Source of the DNA: Pseudomonadota bacterium
Lineage (GTDB): Bacteria > Pseudomonadota > Gammaproteobacteria > Burkholderiales > Burkholderiaceae_C
Assembly: GCA_023390985.1 (NCBI GenBank)
Contig: JAEWBU010000171.1
Location: 33,408-97,407 of the forward strand
Reading direction: 5' to 3'
Length of the DNA: 64,000 bases
This document shows, piece by piece, positions 25,289-33,393 of this stretch. The notes beneath the pieces are model-generated. The model ran no database searches. It saw only the letters and a list, made by a program, of their open reading frames with translations, and was not told the DNA's origin. The translations under genes were made by a program, and so were the position numbers. Each line of letters starts with the position of its first letter. Position 1 is the stretch's first letter.

Positions 25289-26169
25289 GCGCGCAGCTGC
25301 ATCGGATACCGGCGGAGCTCGTCGTCAAGCAGGTCAACGTACTGCTCGTCGGAGCAGGCGGCACCGGCAGTCGCATCCTGGAGCGCCTTGTGTGTCTGCA
25401 CAAGGCGCTGCTGGCCCTCGGCCACCCGGCGGGACTCGCGGTGACGGTGATCGACCCGGACAAGGTGTCCCCCTCCAACATCGGGCGGCAGCTGTTCTAT
25501 CCGGGCGACGTGGGCCACTACAAGGCCGACGTCCTGGTGAACAGGGCGAACATGCAACTGGGCAACACCCGCTGGGAAAGTCAGCCGCACAAGCTGGGCA
25601 CAGCATCGTCGGGACTGGACGGCTTCAGTCTCGTGATCGGTGCGGTGGACAACCGCTCGGCACGACTGGCAATCCTGCGGTGCCTGGAGAACTGCGCCGG
25701 CGGCGTCCGCTACTGGCTGGACTGCGGCAACCGCGCTGAGGACGGCCAGGTCGTGCTCGGTCAGGTGGTTTCGCGCAAGCGAGCGACCGAGGACAAGCTG
25801 CGCCTGCCCCACGTTGGCGAGTTGTACCCGGAGCTGGTCGACCCGGCGGCCGAGGACCCCGACGATGGGCCGTCGTGCTCGCTGGCCGAAGCGCTGGAGA
25901 AGCAGTCGCTGTTCATCAACCCGGCCGTGGCGGACTTCGCCATGGTGCTGCTCTGGAACCTCTTCACCAAGGGCCAGATCGACACCCACGGCGCCTTCAT
26001 CAACTTGCAGCGGATGGTTGTATCGCCGCTGAAGGTGGATCCGGAGGTCTGGGCGCGCTTCGGCGTGATCCGTGACGGCCGCCGGCGCAAGCTCGTGCGA
26101 CCTTCGGTGATCGCGAAGCATGCGCTCAAGAACGCTGCCAACGACAGCAAGAAGACGATCGCCGCGTAA
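25285..26169 (+). CDS. PRTRC system ThiF-family (E1-like) protein
   Basis: A 294-residue E1-like adenylating enzyme. The nucleotide-binding GAGGTGSR is at residues 23-30, then VIDPDKVSPSNIGRQLFYPG, the E1 signature for ATP and substrate contacts. A CSLAEALEKQSLFINP segment near residue 205 is a candidate for the Cys region. It would activate the C-terminus of the ubiquitin-like PRTRC C. The frame is open far upstream, but ATG 25285 overlaps the previous stop and is the natural start. PRTRC D, an actin-like ATPase found in some cassettes, is absent here. Confidence 0.87.
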   Translation: MSAQLHRIPAELVVKQVNVLLVGAGGTGSRILERLVCLHKALLALGHPAGLAVTVIDPDKVSPSNIGRQLFYPGDVGHYKADVLVNRANMQLGNTRWESQPHKLGTASSGLDGFSLVIGAVDNRSARLAILRCLENCAGGVRYWLDCGNRAEDGQVVLGQVVSRKRATEDKLRLPHVGELYPELVDPAAEDPDDGPSCSLAEALEKQSLFINPAVADFAMVLLWNLFTKGQIDTHGAFINLQRMVVSPLKVDPEVWARFGVIRDGRRRKLVRPSVIAKHALKNAANDSKKTIAA

Positions 26170-26183
26170 GCGGCACCCTGAGA

Positions 26184-26219
26184 GGGCCTGGTGCGAAAGC
26201 GCCGGGCCCTTTTCTTTTT
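26184..26219 (+). terminator. Rho-independent terminator
   Basis: GGGCCTGGTGC and GCGCCGGGCCC pair around GAAA, followed by TTTTCTTTTT. It ends the PRTRC operon and faces the convergent helicase. Confidence 0.88.
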
Positions 26220-26221
26220 GG

Positions 26222-28000
26222 TCAACCGGAAGCGCTAACGGACGCCAACAGTTCTTTCCAGTTGGCCCTGACCTGCAGGTCGGCTTCCGCGATGTTCGTG
26301 TGCGCCGTGGAGCTGACCCAGAGGACGGCGCAGTTCTTCGCACGCGTCATGGCAACGTACATCAGGCGTCGCTCGGCCTCCGGGTGCAGGAGCGTCGAAC
26401 CGTCCTCGACCTTGTTGGCGTCGATGATGTGCACGGTTTCAAACTCCAGGCCCTTGGCTCCGTGCATGGTCATGAGGGTGATCTTCGCCGCCTCGTCGCG
26501 CTGCTTGCGCTGGACGGTCTGGAGCCTGGCGGACAGCGTGCCTTTGAGGCGGTTGGCCAGGATCTCGGAACACAGGGACAGCAGGTACTTGTGGTGATCG
26601 TTGCGCGTCCAGCTGCCGTAGACCTGGGCGACTTCCAGGACCACCTCTCGAACCGACCCGCCGGCGTGAGAGCCACCGGCGCGCAGCTGGCGGCGCCAGT
26701 AGCTCAAGTCCTTCGCGATTGCCTGAAGCGTTGACTTGTCCGCGGCGGTGGCCGAGCCGAGGTCGGGGACCGTGCCGTCCAGGAAGGACGCCACGTTGCC
26801 GCGGTGAACATCCAGCAGCTCATGCCGAGTGCTGGGGTCGATGTTTCGCAGCTGCAGCACCGACAGCATGCCCGCGGGGGAGCCATCGAGCAGAGTTTGC
26901 AGGAGACCCAAATAGCCCGCGATCGCGGATTGCTCCCAGATCGACTTCCCCAGGCGGGTGTAGCTGATGCCGCGGCCGCGCAGGACGATTTCCAATGCGT
27001 CGAGCGAGCGATTCGTGCGCGCGAGGACTGCCGCGTTGGTGTGCTTCTCCGGCAGGGCCTCCATCAGGTCCCCCACCATTTCGTTCTGCTTGGCGCCGGC
27101 CATGAAGGCTGCCATGCAGCCGCCGCTTGCCCGCTTGGCCACCAGGTGCTTGACCAGCCGTTTTTGGTTCCTAGAAATCAGGGTCACCGCCGGCGTCAGC
27201 ACCTCAGAGCGGCAGCGGAAGTTGTCGCCCAGTTCGATGCGGCGCGCCTGGAATGTGTCGAGGAACGACTTCATGCCCTCGTAGCCCAAGGCGTTGCGCC
27301 ACTCGTAAATGCTCTGGTCGTCGTCCCCTACGATCGTCACGCGGCAGCCCGCGCGCGCGTGGGCGAAGATCCACATGCGCTGCAGGCCGTCCGTGTCCTG
27401 GCCCTCGTCCACCAGCATGTCGGTGTAGGGCAGAGGGGCCAAGCTGCCGTCCGTGGCGCGCAGGGCCACATCCCGCATGACGGTGTACAGGTCGATGTTC
27501 CCGGTAGCTGCAACGAGCTTGCGGTAGTGGGCGACGACGCGGTGGGTCAGTGAGCTCACGTCCACGCTGTCCGGGTCGGCGGCGTACATCACCTGCTCGA
27601 ACCCCTTCTGGACGTCCGCCCAATCGTCCTTGTCCACGTTGCAGGCGAACGCGGCATCTCGATACAGGAAGTCCTGGGCCTGGGGTCCGAGCAGCTTCTT
27701 GGTGAGGCCGTCTCGCTTGAGGTGTCGCAGCGCGATGCTGTGGAACGTGCCGATCAGCACCCGGCTCTCGTCGGGGGCGCGGAGATTCGCTGCGGACAGT
27801 GCCGTCAGGAGGCGCTTGCGCATCTCCTCGGCGGCCTCCTTCGTAAAGGTGACCATCACCAGGGACCGGTCGGGATCGCGAAGGATGCGCCGTGCTTTGG
27901 CGATGGAGGTGGAAGTCTTGCCAGACCCAGGTCCGGCCACGATCAACAGGTGTCCGTCGTGGTTGACGGCCTCGAGCTGGGGCGTGGTGAGTTTGGACAT
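26222..28000 (-). CDS. UvrD/Rep-like superfamily 1 helicase
   Basis: A 592-residue helicase. Walker A GPGSGKT is at residues 23-29. Motif Ia VTFTKEAAEEMR, motif II VDEGQD (197-202) and motif III GDDDQSIYEWRNA (225-237) follow, and MTMHGAKGLEFETVHI with RRLMYVAMTRAKN lies near the C-terminus. It is shorter than UvrD (about 720) and lacks an attached nuclease. It would translocate 3'-5' on single-stranded DNA. A terminator-like hairpin separates it from the gene upstream, 56 bp away. Confidence 0.88.
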   Translation of the reverse strand: MSKLTTPQLEAVNHDGHLLIVAGPGSGKTSTSIAKARRILRDPDRSLVMVTFTKEAAEEMRKRLLTALSAANLRAPDESRVLIGTFHSIALRHLKRDGLTKKLLGPQAQDFLYRDAAFACNVDKDDWADVQKGFEQVMYAADPDSVDVSSLTHRVVAHYRKLVAATGNIDLYTVMRDVALRATDGSLAPLPYTDMLVDEGQDTDGLQRMWIFAHARAGCRVTIVGDDDQSIYEWRNALGYEGMKSFLDTFQARRIELGDNFRCRSEVLTPAVTLISRNQKRLVKHLVAKRASGGCMAAFMAGAKQNEMVGDLMEALPEKHTNAAVLARTNRSLDALEIVLRGRGISYTRLGKSIWEQSAIAGYLGLLQTLLDGSPAGMLSVLQLRNIDPSTRHELLDVHRGNVASFLDGTVPDLGSATAADKSTLQAIAKDLSYWRRQLRAGGSHAGGSVREVVLEVAQVYGSWTRNDHHKYLLSLCSEILANRLKGTLSARLQTVQRKQRDEAAKITLMTMHGAKGLEFETVHIIDANKVEDGSTLLHPEAERRLMYVAMTRAKNCAVLWVSSTAHTNIAEADLQVRANWKELLASVSASG

Positions 28001-28007
28001 AGGCTAG

Positions 28008-28039
28008 GAAAAAAATGAAGCCGCCCGGGGGCGGCTTTC
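28008..28039 (-). terminator. Rho-independent terminator, minus strand
   Basis: On the minus strand AAAGCCGCCC and GGGCGGCTTC pair, followed by ATTTTTTT. It lies between the DUF1845-like gene and the helicase ATG, so it may act as an attenuator for read-through. Confidence 0.75.
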
Positions 28040-28055
28040 AAGCTGCTACTGCAGA

Positions 28056-28985
28056 TCAGGCGCTGGTCGCACCGGCCGGCGCGACCTCGCCAGCAGGCGC
28101 CGCCGCGGCAACGGAGTGGGCGGGGTCGTCCGCGGCGGGCTTCTTGCGCGCGCTGCCCGTCTTGCGGGCCGGCGCGCCGGCGGCGGCTGCAGAGGCGGCT
28201 GCAGCGTCGGAAAGCATCTGGGACGCGGCATCACCGGTCATCGGGGTGTCGCCGTCCTGCGTAGCCTCGTGCTGGGATTCCTGGGAGAACTTCTCGATCT
28301 CCTTGCCCTGCTCGGCCAGCAGCTGGTCGCGTTGCGGATCGGCCTGGCCCTTGCTGTGCTGCTCGCGCTGGAGGCGCTGTGCTTCGCGGTACAGCTTGAA
28401 GACCTCCTGCTCCATGGTCGCCCGGAAGGCGCGCAGAGCCTTCTTGCAGGTCCATTCCACCTGCGCGCGTTGCTGCGAATCCAGCAGACCCCACAGGTTG
28501 GCGCTGCCGGAGAGGATGTAGACGCGATCCATCAGCATCAGCATTTCCAGGTACACCCGCGCCTGGGCCGCGATGATCGGCACGTCCACCTTGAGGGTCT
28601 GCGGATACAGGCTCAGGGCCTCGTCGCGGTGCTTGCCGGCCTGCTCCAGGATCTTCTTCAGACGCTGGTCCCAGTTGCCGATCAGCGTCTGGATGTTCTG
28701 CAGCTTCGCGGTGCCGAGGGTGGCGAAGCGATCCAGAAGTTCGGTGTTGAAGCCGTGCCAGGAGCGGTACTGGTACTCCATGTACAGCTGCTTGGACAGG
28801 TAGGCGAAGTCCTTGCGGAAGAAGCGGATCGCCACGGGCGAGGCGAGCGTCTGGTCTTCCAGGACGAGGACGGGGCTTTGAAACGTGTGGACGAACTTCT
28901 CGTCGAACAGGTTCTGGATCGCGCTGACGTGCCGCGCACGGCGCTCCGCCAGGGCCGTGTCGACGGCGGGGGGATTGGTGGTCAT
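28056..28985 (-). CDS. Possible DUF1845/AcaB-like protein
   Basis: A 309-residue, mainly helical protein with a disordered Ala/Lys-rich tail from about residue 250. The order of helices, including RFATLGTAKLQNIQTLIGNW, IIAAQARVYLEMLMLMDRVY and RAQVEWTCKKALRAFRATME, recalls DUF1845 proteins of integrative elements. One of these, AcaB, is a transcription activator of IncC plasmids. This is a pattern-level match only. Supporting context: it is preceded by one of the five FlhDC-like operator sites, as the transfer operons are. Confidence 0.5.
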   Translation of the reverse strand: MTTNPPAVDTALAERRARHVSAIQNLFDEKFVHTFQSPVLVLEDQTLASPVAIRFFRKDFAYLSKQLYMEYQYRSWHGFNTELLDRFATLGTAKLQNIQTLIGNWDQRLKKILEQAGKHRDEALSLYPQTLKVDVPIIAAQARVYLEMLMLMDRVYILSGSANLWGLLDSQQRAQVEWTCKKALRAFRATMEQEVFKLYREAQRLQREQHSKGQADPQRDQLLAEQGKEIEKFSQESQHEATQDGDTPMTGDAASQMLSDAAAASAAAAGAPARKTGSARKKPAADDPAHSVAAAAPAGEVAPAGATSA

Positions 28986-29047
28986 GTCGGGACTCCTGAA
29001 CAGAAAAGACTGCCCAGTGAATCTAGGCTCGGGGCTGGCCTACCCTG

Positions 29048-29084
29048 CGCGCGCCAAACTGCTATTTCGGGCGATTGGCGCGCG
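29048..29084 (-). promoter_or_regulatory. FlhDC-like operator, site 1
   Basis: A perfect 10-bp inverted repeat CGCGCGCCAA (29048-29057) / TTGGCGCGCG (29075-29084). On the minus strand the centre reads CCCGAAATAGCAG. It lies 63 bp upstream of the gene at 28985 and points towards it. Confidence 0.65.
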
Positions 29085-29153
29085 ATGTGAGCCTCCGGCA
29101 CGCAAGGGACGGCGGCCGGCGAATGGGACGCGATGCCTCGCTGGGGCAAGTTG

Positions 29154-29195
29154 GACCCGCATCCGTTGACCGCCGCGCCAAGGCGATTTCATAAT
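29154..29195 (+). promoter_or_regulatory. Shared-box promoter, copy 5
   Basis: GACCCGCATCCGTTGACC begins at 29154 and CATAAT lies at 29190-29195, the strongest -10 of the set. It faces the micro-ORF at 29589 and the MoxR operon. Confidence 0.65.
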
Positions 29196-29515
29196 GAGCG
29201 CGTCACTCGGTAGCCGAGGGGCAGTGCACCTGGGACACTCAAACCTTCCGAGGCACGACAGGCCCTTCGCGACGGCGGATGGCAGCCGCAAGGCAGAACT
29301 AACAAGAAGACGGCCGCTGCAACCATGGCGGCCCATGGGGGGCGCCAAGTGCGTCCCGTCCATGAAAGCGCAGGGCAAGACCTGACGGCTAGCGAACTAG
29401 CTGTGAGGTCTTTCTCGACGCAAGTCGGTAAAGGCTGCGAGCAATCGCAGTTGCAGACCAGGTGTCTGCCATCAACTAGGTGAGACGCACCCTTCGGGTG
29501 TCCTCATCAACATCG
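29196..29515 (+). other. Long untranslated leader, no gene seen
   Basis: About 320 nt between the promoter and the next leader element. It contains a hairpin GACGCACCC-TTCG-GGGTG (29484-29500) and other local pairing. The short frame at 29194-29385 has no ribosome binding site and is unconvincing. It could hold a small RNA or a longer regulatory leader. Confidence 0.4.
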
Positions 29516-29588
29516 TCAACTCCCTCCAAGGGCACTCCCATGCCCTGAGGGCGGAGCGCTTTTGGGATCACTTCGTTAAGAGGTCATC
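29516..29588 (+). promoter_or_regulatory. Structured RNA leader of the 40-aa ORF
   Basis: AGGGCA-CTCCCA-TGCCCT lies inside a CTCCCTC/GGGCGGAG outer stem, followed by TTAAGAGG and the ATG at 29589. The plan matches the other leaders. Confidence 0.5.
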
Positions 29589-29711
29589 ATGAAAGCTGCT
29601 GTCGTCAGCATCGCCGTCGCCATCGTGGGTTACTTCGCTGTCGGCACCCTGGATACCGGCAAGGCGATCCAGGCCAAGCGCGCTGCAGCCATCGAGGCCG
29701 CTGCGCAGTGA
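29589..29711 (+). CDS. Small membrane protein, 40 aa
   Basis: The frame MKAAVVSIAVAIVGYFAVGT continues with a charged amphipathic helix (DTGKAIQAKRAAAIEAAAQ). It has a Lys start, one membrane segment of about 16 residues and a helical tail. A ribosome binding site (AAGAGG) and the structured leader precede it, and a stable hairpin follows. The function is unknown; the leader suggests regulated expression with the other box genes. Confidence 0.55.
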   Translation: MKAAVVSIAVAIVGYFAVGTLDTGKAIQAKRAAAIEAAAQ

Positions 29712-29719
29712 ACGAGACT

Positions 29720-29742
29720 CGGGAAGGCCTGTGGCCTTCCCG
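29720..29742 (+). terminator. Hairpin after the 40-aa ORF
   Basis: CGGGAAGGCC-TGT-GGCCTTCCCG is a perfect 10-bp stem but has no T run, so it may be a weak terminator or an mRNA-stabilising hairpin that lets transcription continue to the MoxR operon. Confidence 0.45.
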
Positions 29743-29909
29743 CGGTCCCATCTCTCTTCCCACTTCCACCCTTCGCGCTCCACCGCCTTCAACGGCCATT
29801 GCCAAGTCGCCCACCACAGGGCATTTCGCAATGTCCGGTGTTCAACACCGCGACCGTCTGCCTCAGTGCAGACATTCACCGCCGGGCGCTTCCTGCGCCC
29901 GCGCATCAT

Positions 29910-29975
29910 CAACCCGACCGGGGCTCCACGCCCCGGAAGGGTTGTGGGCTCCAGTCGAAAGCTGGAGGCCTAACG
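29910..29975 (+). promoter_or_regulatory. Structured RNA leader before the 30013 gene
   Basis: CAACCC (29910-29915) pairs with GGGTTG (29939-29944), enclosing CCGGGGC-TCCAC-GCCCCGG. A second hairpin CTCCAG/CTGGAG holds the Shine-Dalgarno GGAGG before the ATG at 29976. It is the cleanest copy of the leader family. Confidence 0.7.
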
Positions 29976-30032
29976 ATGCAAGTCATCACCGCCTGCTGGC
30001 CGGAGAAATCCGATGCAGGCCACAGCCGCTAG
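29976..30032 (+). CDS. Possible 18-aa upstream ORF
   Basis: MQVITACWPEKSDAGHSR starts at the ATG served by the leader's ribosome binding site and ends 20 bp inside the next gene. The next gene's own ribosome binding site (GGAG) lies within it. This looks like a leader peptide that couples translation of the 30013 gene. Confidence 0.4.
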   Translation: MQVITACWPEKSDAGHSR

Positions 30033-30639
30033 CGGCGGCTACCAGCTGCACCTTGCCCTCTTCCCGCACCACGTCATCCAGGCTGTGGAGCAGGAGGCAG
30101 AGCGCAAGGCCCAGCGCCGCGAGCACCGCGCCGCGGCAGCCCCCGCGCGACGCCGACCACGCATGTGGTCGGACACGCGGGAGCTGTTCGACGCGCTCGA
30201 TCCCCAGCAGCTGCAAGAGCCGCTGCTGGAGACCGGCGGCACCAACGAACTGGACTGTGACCCTTCCCTGGACCTGTACGAACCGGTAGAGGTCGAAGCC
30301 GCGCAAGCGGTCGAGGACTCCGCCGGATGGTCGGACCAGGCGATGCTGGAGCTGCACGAAGCGGTGCTCATGCACTCGCTGGAGGCGCTCAAGTCTCGGG
30401 GTAACGGTGCAGAGAAGCGCGACGTCCTCAAGTGGATCTTCGCGCCCCAACGCTACGTGGCCACGCTGACGGTTGGCGGCCACGCCGAGGAGGTTCTTCT
30501 GCCTCCTGAACTCACCCCCTTCTCCTTCGAGATGTGCTGTCGCATCTGCAACTACCACTCGGATGCCTTCATGGACGGTCTGAAGTACGTGTTGCGCAAG
30601 AAGGGGCTCGGACACCTCTTTAACGAGATTGCCCAATGA
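30013..30639 (+). CDS. Hypothetical protein, 208 aa
   Basis: No family recognised. The N-terminus (QLHLALFPHHVIQAVEQEAE) runs into a basic Arg/Ala stretch, then an acidic middle. The more conserved-looking C-terminus has KRDVLKWIFAPQRYVA and FSFEMCCRICNYHSDAFMDG with a Cys cluster. It is soluble. Translation probably depends on the overlapping short ORF. It is the first gene of an operon with the MoxR-like ATPase (ATGA overlap). Confidence 0.65.
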   Translation: MQATAASGGYQLHLALFPHHVIQAVEQEAERKAQRREHRAAAAPARRRPRMWSDTRELFDALDPQQLQEPLLETGGTNELDCDPSLDLYEPVEVEAAQAVEDSAGWSDQAMLELHEAVLMHSLEALKSRGNGAEKRDVLKWIFAPQRYVATLTVGGHAEEVLLPPELTPFSFEMCCRICNYHSDAFMDGLKYVLRKKGLGHLFNEIAQ

Positions 30640-31637
30640 ACGAGAACCAAACGACGGCGGCGCCTGCGGCGCTGTCCGCACCCAAGGCGCGCGCGTACAC
30701 CGTGCGCGACACCTTCGGCCTGACGAGCGCACCGCCCACGGCGGTCATCGCGGGCCTGGAACCCGGCCTGGCCAACGTGCCGCCGGCGAACCAGCACTAC
30801 GTCTTCGAAGAAGACACGCTGCGCCAGCTGCACATGTTCTGGGCCAGCGGCAACCGCGCGCTGCTGATCGAGGGGGACCCCTCGGCCGGCAAGACCTCGC
30901 TCTTCGAGCAGTTCCACGCGCGCCTGAACGTGCCCCTGTACAAGGTGGCCTGCTCCCCGAGCACGGAGACCTACCACCTCATCGGCCAGTACGTGCCGCG
31001 CGAGGACGGACACGGCCTGCGCTGGGTGGATGGTCCGGTCGTGCGGGCGTGCCGTGAGGGCACCTCGGTGCTGCTGGACGAAGGCAACACCCTGGACCCT
31101 GGCGTGGCCACTGGGATGAACATGCTCCTGGAGGGCTACTCCTGGACCATCCCGGAGACTGGCGAGACCATCATGCCTGCCAGGACCACGCGGTTCTTCA
31201 TGACGCAGAACGCGGTGGACAGCAAGGTCATGGTGGCCGGACGCCAAGTCCAGGACGCCGCCTTCGATGACCGCTGGTCGTACATGCGTGTCACCTATCT
31301 CCGCCCCGAGCTGGAGGAAGAGCTGATCGTGAAGTACCTGAGCAACGGCAAGGTGCCGCCGGAGGTGGTGCAGAACACCGCCAAGATCGTGGTGGCTGTG
31401 GCCAACAAGGTGCGCGAGGCGTTCCGCAACGACGCCCCGGGCATCGACAAGCCGCTGTCCACGCGCGTGCTGATGCGCTGGGCCATGTACACGCTGATGT
31501 ACACCGGCCCGATGCGCGCCAAGCGAAAGAGCGCGCTGCACTACGCCGTCAACCAAGCGGTCCCAATGTCGCGCGACATGGCCGCGGCGCTGCAGGAGCA
31601 GATCACGCTGGTGGCGGGCTACGGCCCGGACCTGTGA
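30636..31637 (+). CDS. MoxR/CobS-like AAA+ ATPase
   Basis: A 333-residue AAA+ protein. Walker A GDPSAGKT is at residues 80-87 and Walker B VLLDEG at 145-150. The sensor region TTRFFMTQNAVD and a C-terminal lid follow. The family (MoxR, CobS, CbbQ) usually works with a VWA-domain partner to remodel other proteins. Such a partner, CobT-like, is encoded at 38932, with a DUF3150 gene before it. Start and stop both overlap neighbours, so it is tightly coupled. Confidence 0.82.
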   Translation: MNENQTTAAPAALSAPKARAYTVRDTFGLTSAPPTAVIAGLEPGLANVPPANQHYVFEEDTLRQLHMFWASGNRALLIEGDPSAGKTSLFEQFHARLNVPLYKVACSPSTETYHLIGQYVPREDGHGLRWVDGPVVRACREGTSVLLDEGNTLDPGVATGMNMLLEGYSWTIPETGETIMPARTTRFFMTQNAVDSKVMVAGRQVQDAAFDDRWSYMRVTYLRPELEEELIVKYLSNGKVPPEVVQNTAKIVVAVANKVREAFRNDAPGIDKPLSTRVLMRWAMYTLMYTGPMRAKRKSALHYAVNQAVPMSRDMAAALQEQITLVAGYGPDL

Positions 31638-32365
31638 TGAGCGAGCTCTACACGATCTACCAGCACCCCGAGAGGGGTGACTGGGGATTCGCCAGGGCCG
31701 CGGGTGGCCAGAAGGTGCGCACGGCAGCAGTCGAGCGCGCCGGACGGCTGCGGATCGTCGACGTCCATCCGGTCAGGCTGGGCGCCATGTTGCAGGACAA
31801 GGTGCGCAGTGGCTTCAAGCAACTGCCGCAACCGAAGTACCTGCACGTGGCCGGCGAAGGCGACGCTCTCCAGGGCGAATTCGTCACCGAGCACCCGGAC
31901 CTGCGCGTCGTGCACCTGCACGGCGAGCGGATCTTCTTCGTCGCGATCCCCAGCAACGGGGACGTGGGCGAGTTGGTCGCGTCGTGGCGCCAGGCTCTGG
32001 ACGACGCACCCGGGCCGGCCGAGCACGAGCGCGAGGCGTGGTTGCAGCACTGCAGCCGCGCAACGCAGTACGTGCCTGCGCTGAGCAACGACCCCAGCGC
32101 AGCCCTCGTGGTCGCGCAGTGGGCGAAAAGCGGTGGCCATCCGATGGTCGCCGGCGAGATCTGTCTGCCCACCGGGGCGCCGGAGAAGCAACGCTACGAA
32201 TGGCGTGCCTACCTGGCTAACTGGATGAAGGCCGACCTGGTCGCGGAAGCGCTGGCCCACCTGGGCTGGCCGCTCCATGAGGTGCTGGCGGTCACGCCTG
32301 CACCAGTCACAACAACCGAATCTGCCGAGGACTGGTTCCAGACCTCACAGCAGTGTTCCTTCTAG
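31637..32365 (+). CDS. Hypothetical protein, 242 aa
   Basis: No family recognised. The first 65 residues (ELYTIYQHPERGDWGFARAA, then KVRTAAVERAGRLRIVDV) have a strand-rich look faintly like a WGR module, which I would not press. The rest is mixed alpha/beta without a clear motif. The ATG at 31637 overlaps the previous stop (TGATG), 3 bp after a GTG. It is part of the MoxR operon. Confidence 0.6.
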   Translation: MSELYTIYQHPERGDWGFARAAGGQKVRTAAVERAGRLRIVDVHPVRLGAMLQDKVRSGFKQLPQPKYLHVAGEGDALQGEFVTEHPDLRVVHLHGERIFFVAIPSNGDVGELVASWRQALDDAPGPAEHEREAWLQHCSRATQYVPALSNDPSAALVVAQWAKSGGHPMVAGEICLPTGAPEKQRYEWRAYLANWMKADLVAEALAHLGWPLHEVLAVTPAPVTTTESAEDWFQTSQQCSF

Positions 32366-32375
32366 GAAAAACCAG

Positions 32376-33389
32376 ATGGACAAACTGTTCTACTACCTGG
32401 GCCTGAGCATCTTCGGCATGCTGGCCATGGGTGTGCGGATCTTCTTCATCGTGACGCGCCCCGCCGTTCGCGGCGTGGCCACCAGACTCGGCGGCAAGCC
32501 GCCGCAGCTGCGCACGGTGAAGGTGGAAACCGGACCTGCCTCAGTGCAGGTCCAGGTGCCCGAGGCGATCGAAGCCGAGGACACGGGGCCGGAGACGGTC
32601 TTCATCAACGAAAGCAACTTCGCTGGTGCTGACCGCATCGTCTCGATCAAGTTGGATCCGCCGGTCGGCACGCTGTACCTGCGCCTCTTCCACAAGGAGC
32701 GCACGGTGAAGCGGGAGCTGATCATCTGGGAGCCGAAGCTCAAGCGCCTCATGGGCGGCCGCAAGCACGAGCTCCCGGACGTGAGGTACGACGCGCTGGA
32801 CGGCCTCGACCCGATCAAGGACGAGTCGATCAGCATGGTCGAAGCGCTCATCAACGAGCGCGGCAACGAGAAGGTGAAGGGCGTCAAGCCGCCGAAGAAG
32901 GCGGACCCGCTCACTCGCCCCAAGGACTCGGAGGCGCCTGCCAGGGCGCAGCCTGCTCCGCAACCTGCGGCTCCTGCGGCTCCTGCGGCTCCTGCGGCTC
33001 CTGCGCCGGTGGCGCAACTTGCCATGCGGCAGGCGGCTCCCGAGCAACGCCAGCAGGTCACGGCGCCCGATGACCGGGTGTTCGTGCCCAAGGCGCGCGA
33101 TGGCTTCACCTACATCGGTCAGCTGCTCCAAGGTGGGCCGCGGACCGTGAATCCCCGCGGGCGCAGTCCGTACGAGGTGTTCGAGGCCACGATCAGGCTC
33201 GACAACGGAGCGGAACTGCCGCTGCGCGGCGCAGAGCTCGAGCGCGCGCTGGTGCAGGCCGGATGCGAGAAGGGCGACAGAATCTCGGTCACGCCCATGG
33301 GCAAGGTGCCCGTGGAACTTGGCAACGGCGGCAGGGGCGAGAAGAACCTGTACAAGGTCCAGAAGATGGCCCAAGCCGCGAGGAACTGA
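32376..33389 (+). CDS. Membrane-anchored hypothetical protein with C-terminal beta domain
   Basis: A 337-residue protein. One N-terminal membrane segment (FYYLGLSIFGMLAMGVRIFF) is followed by a soluble region. An Ala/Pro repeat (PAAPAAPAAPAAP near residue 208) then leads to a C-terminal domain with LPLRGAELERALVQAGCEKG and DRISVTPMGKVPVEL. That last module resembles a small domain found in several plasmid relaxase or primase accessory proteins. No specific function is assigned. The ATG follows AGGAAAAACCAG; the longer frame upstream overlaps the previous gene. Confidence 0.6.
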   Translation: MDKLFYYLGLSIFGMLAMGVRIFFIVTRPAVRGVATRLGGKPPQLRTVKVETGPASVQVQVPEAIEAEDTGPETVFINESNFAGADRIVSIKLDPPVGTLYLRLFHKERTVKRELIIWEPKLKRLMGGRKHELPDVRYDALDGLDPIKDESISMVEALINERGNEKVKGVKPPKKADPLTRPKDSEAPARAQPAPQPAAPAAPAAPAAPAPVAQLAMRQAAPEQRQQVTAPDDRVFVPKARDGFTYIGQLLQGGPRTVNPRGRSPYEVFEATIRLDNGAELPLRGAELERALVQAGCEKGDRISVTPMGKVPVELGNGGRGEKNLYKVQKMAQAARN

Positions 33390-33393
33390 TCGC

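Noticed and set aside
29194..29385. 63-codon frame just after the promoter at 29154
   Set aside because: It has no ribosome binding site, unlikely composition and no hydrophobic or structured pattern. Left as part of an untranslated leader.
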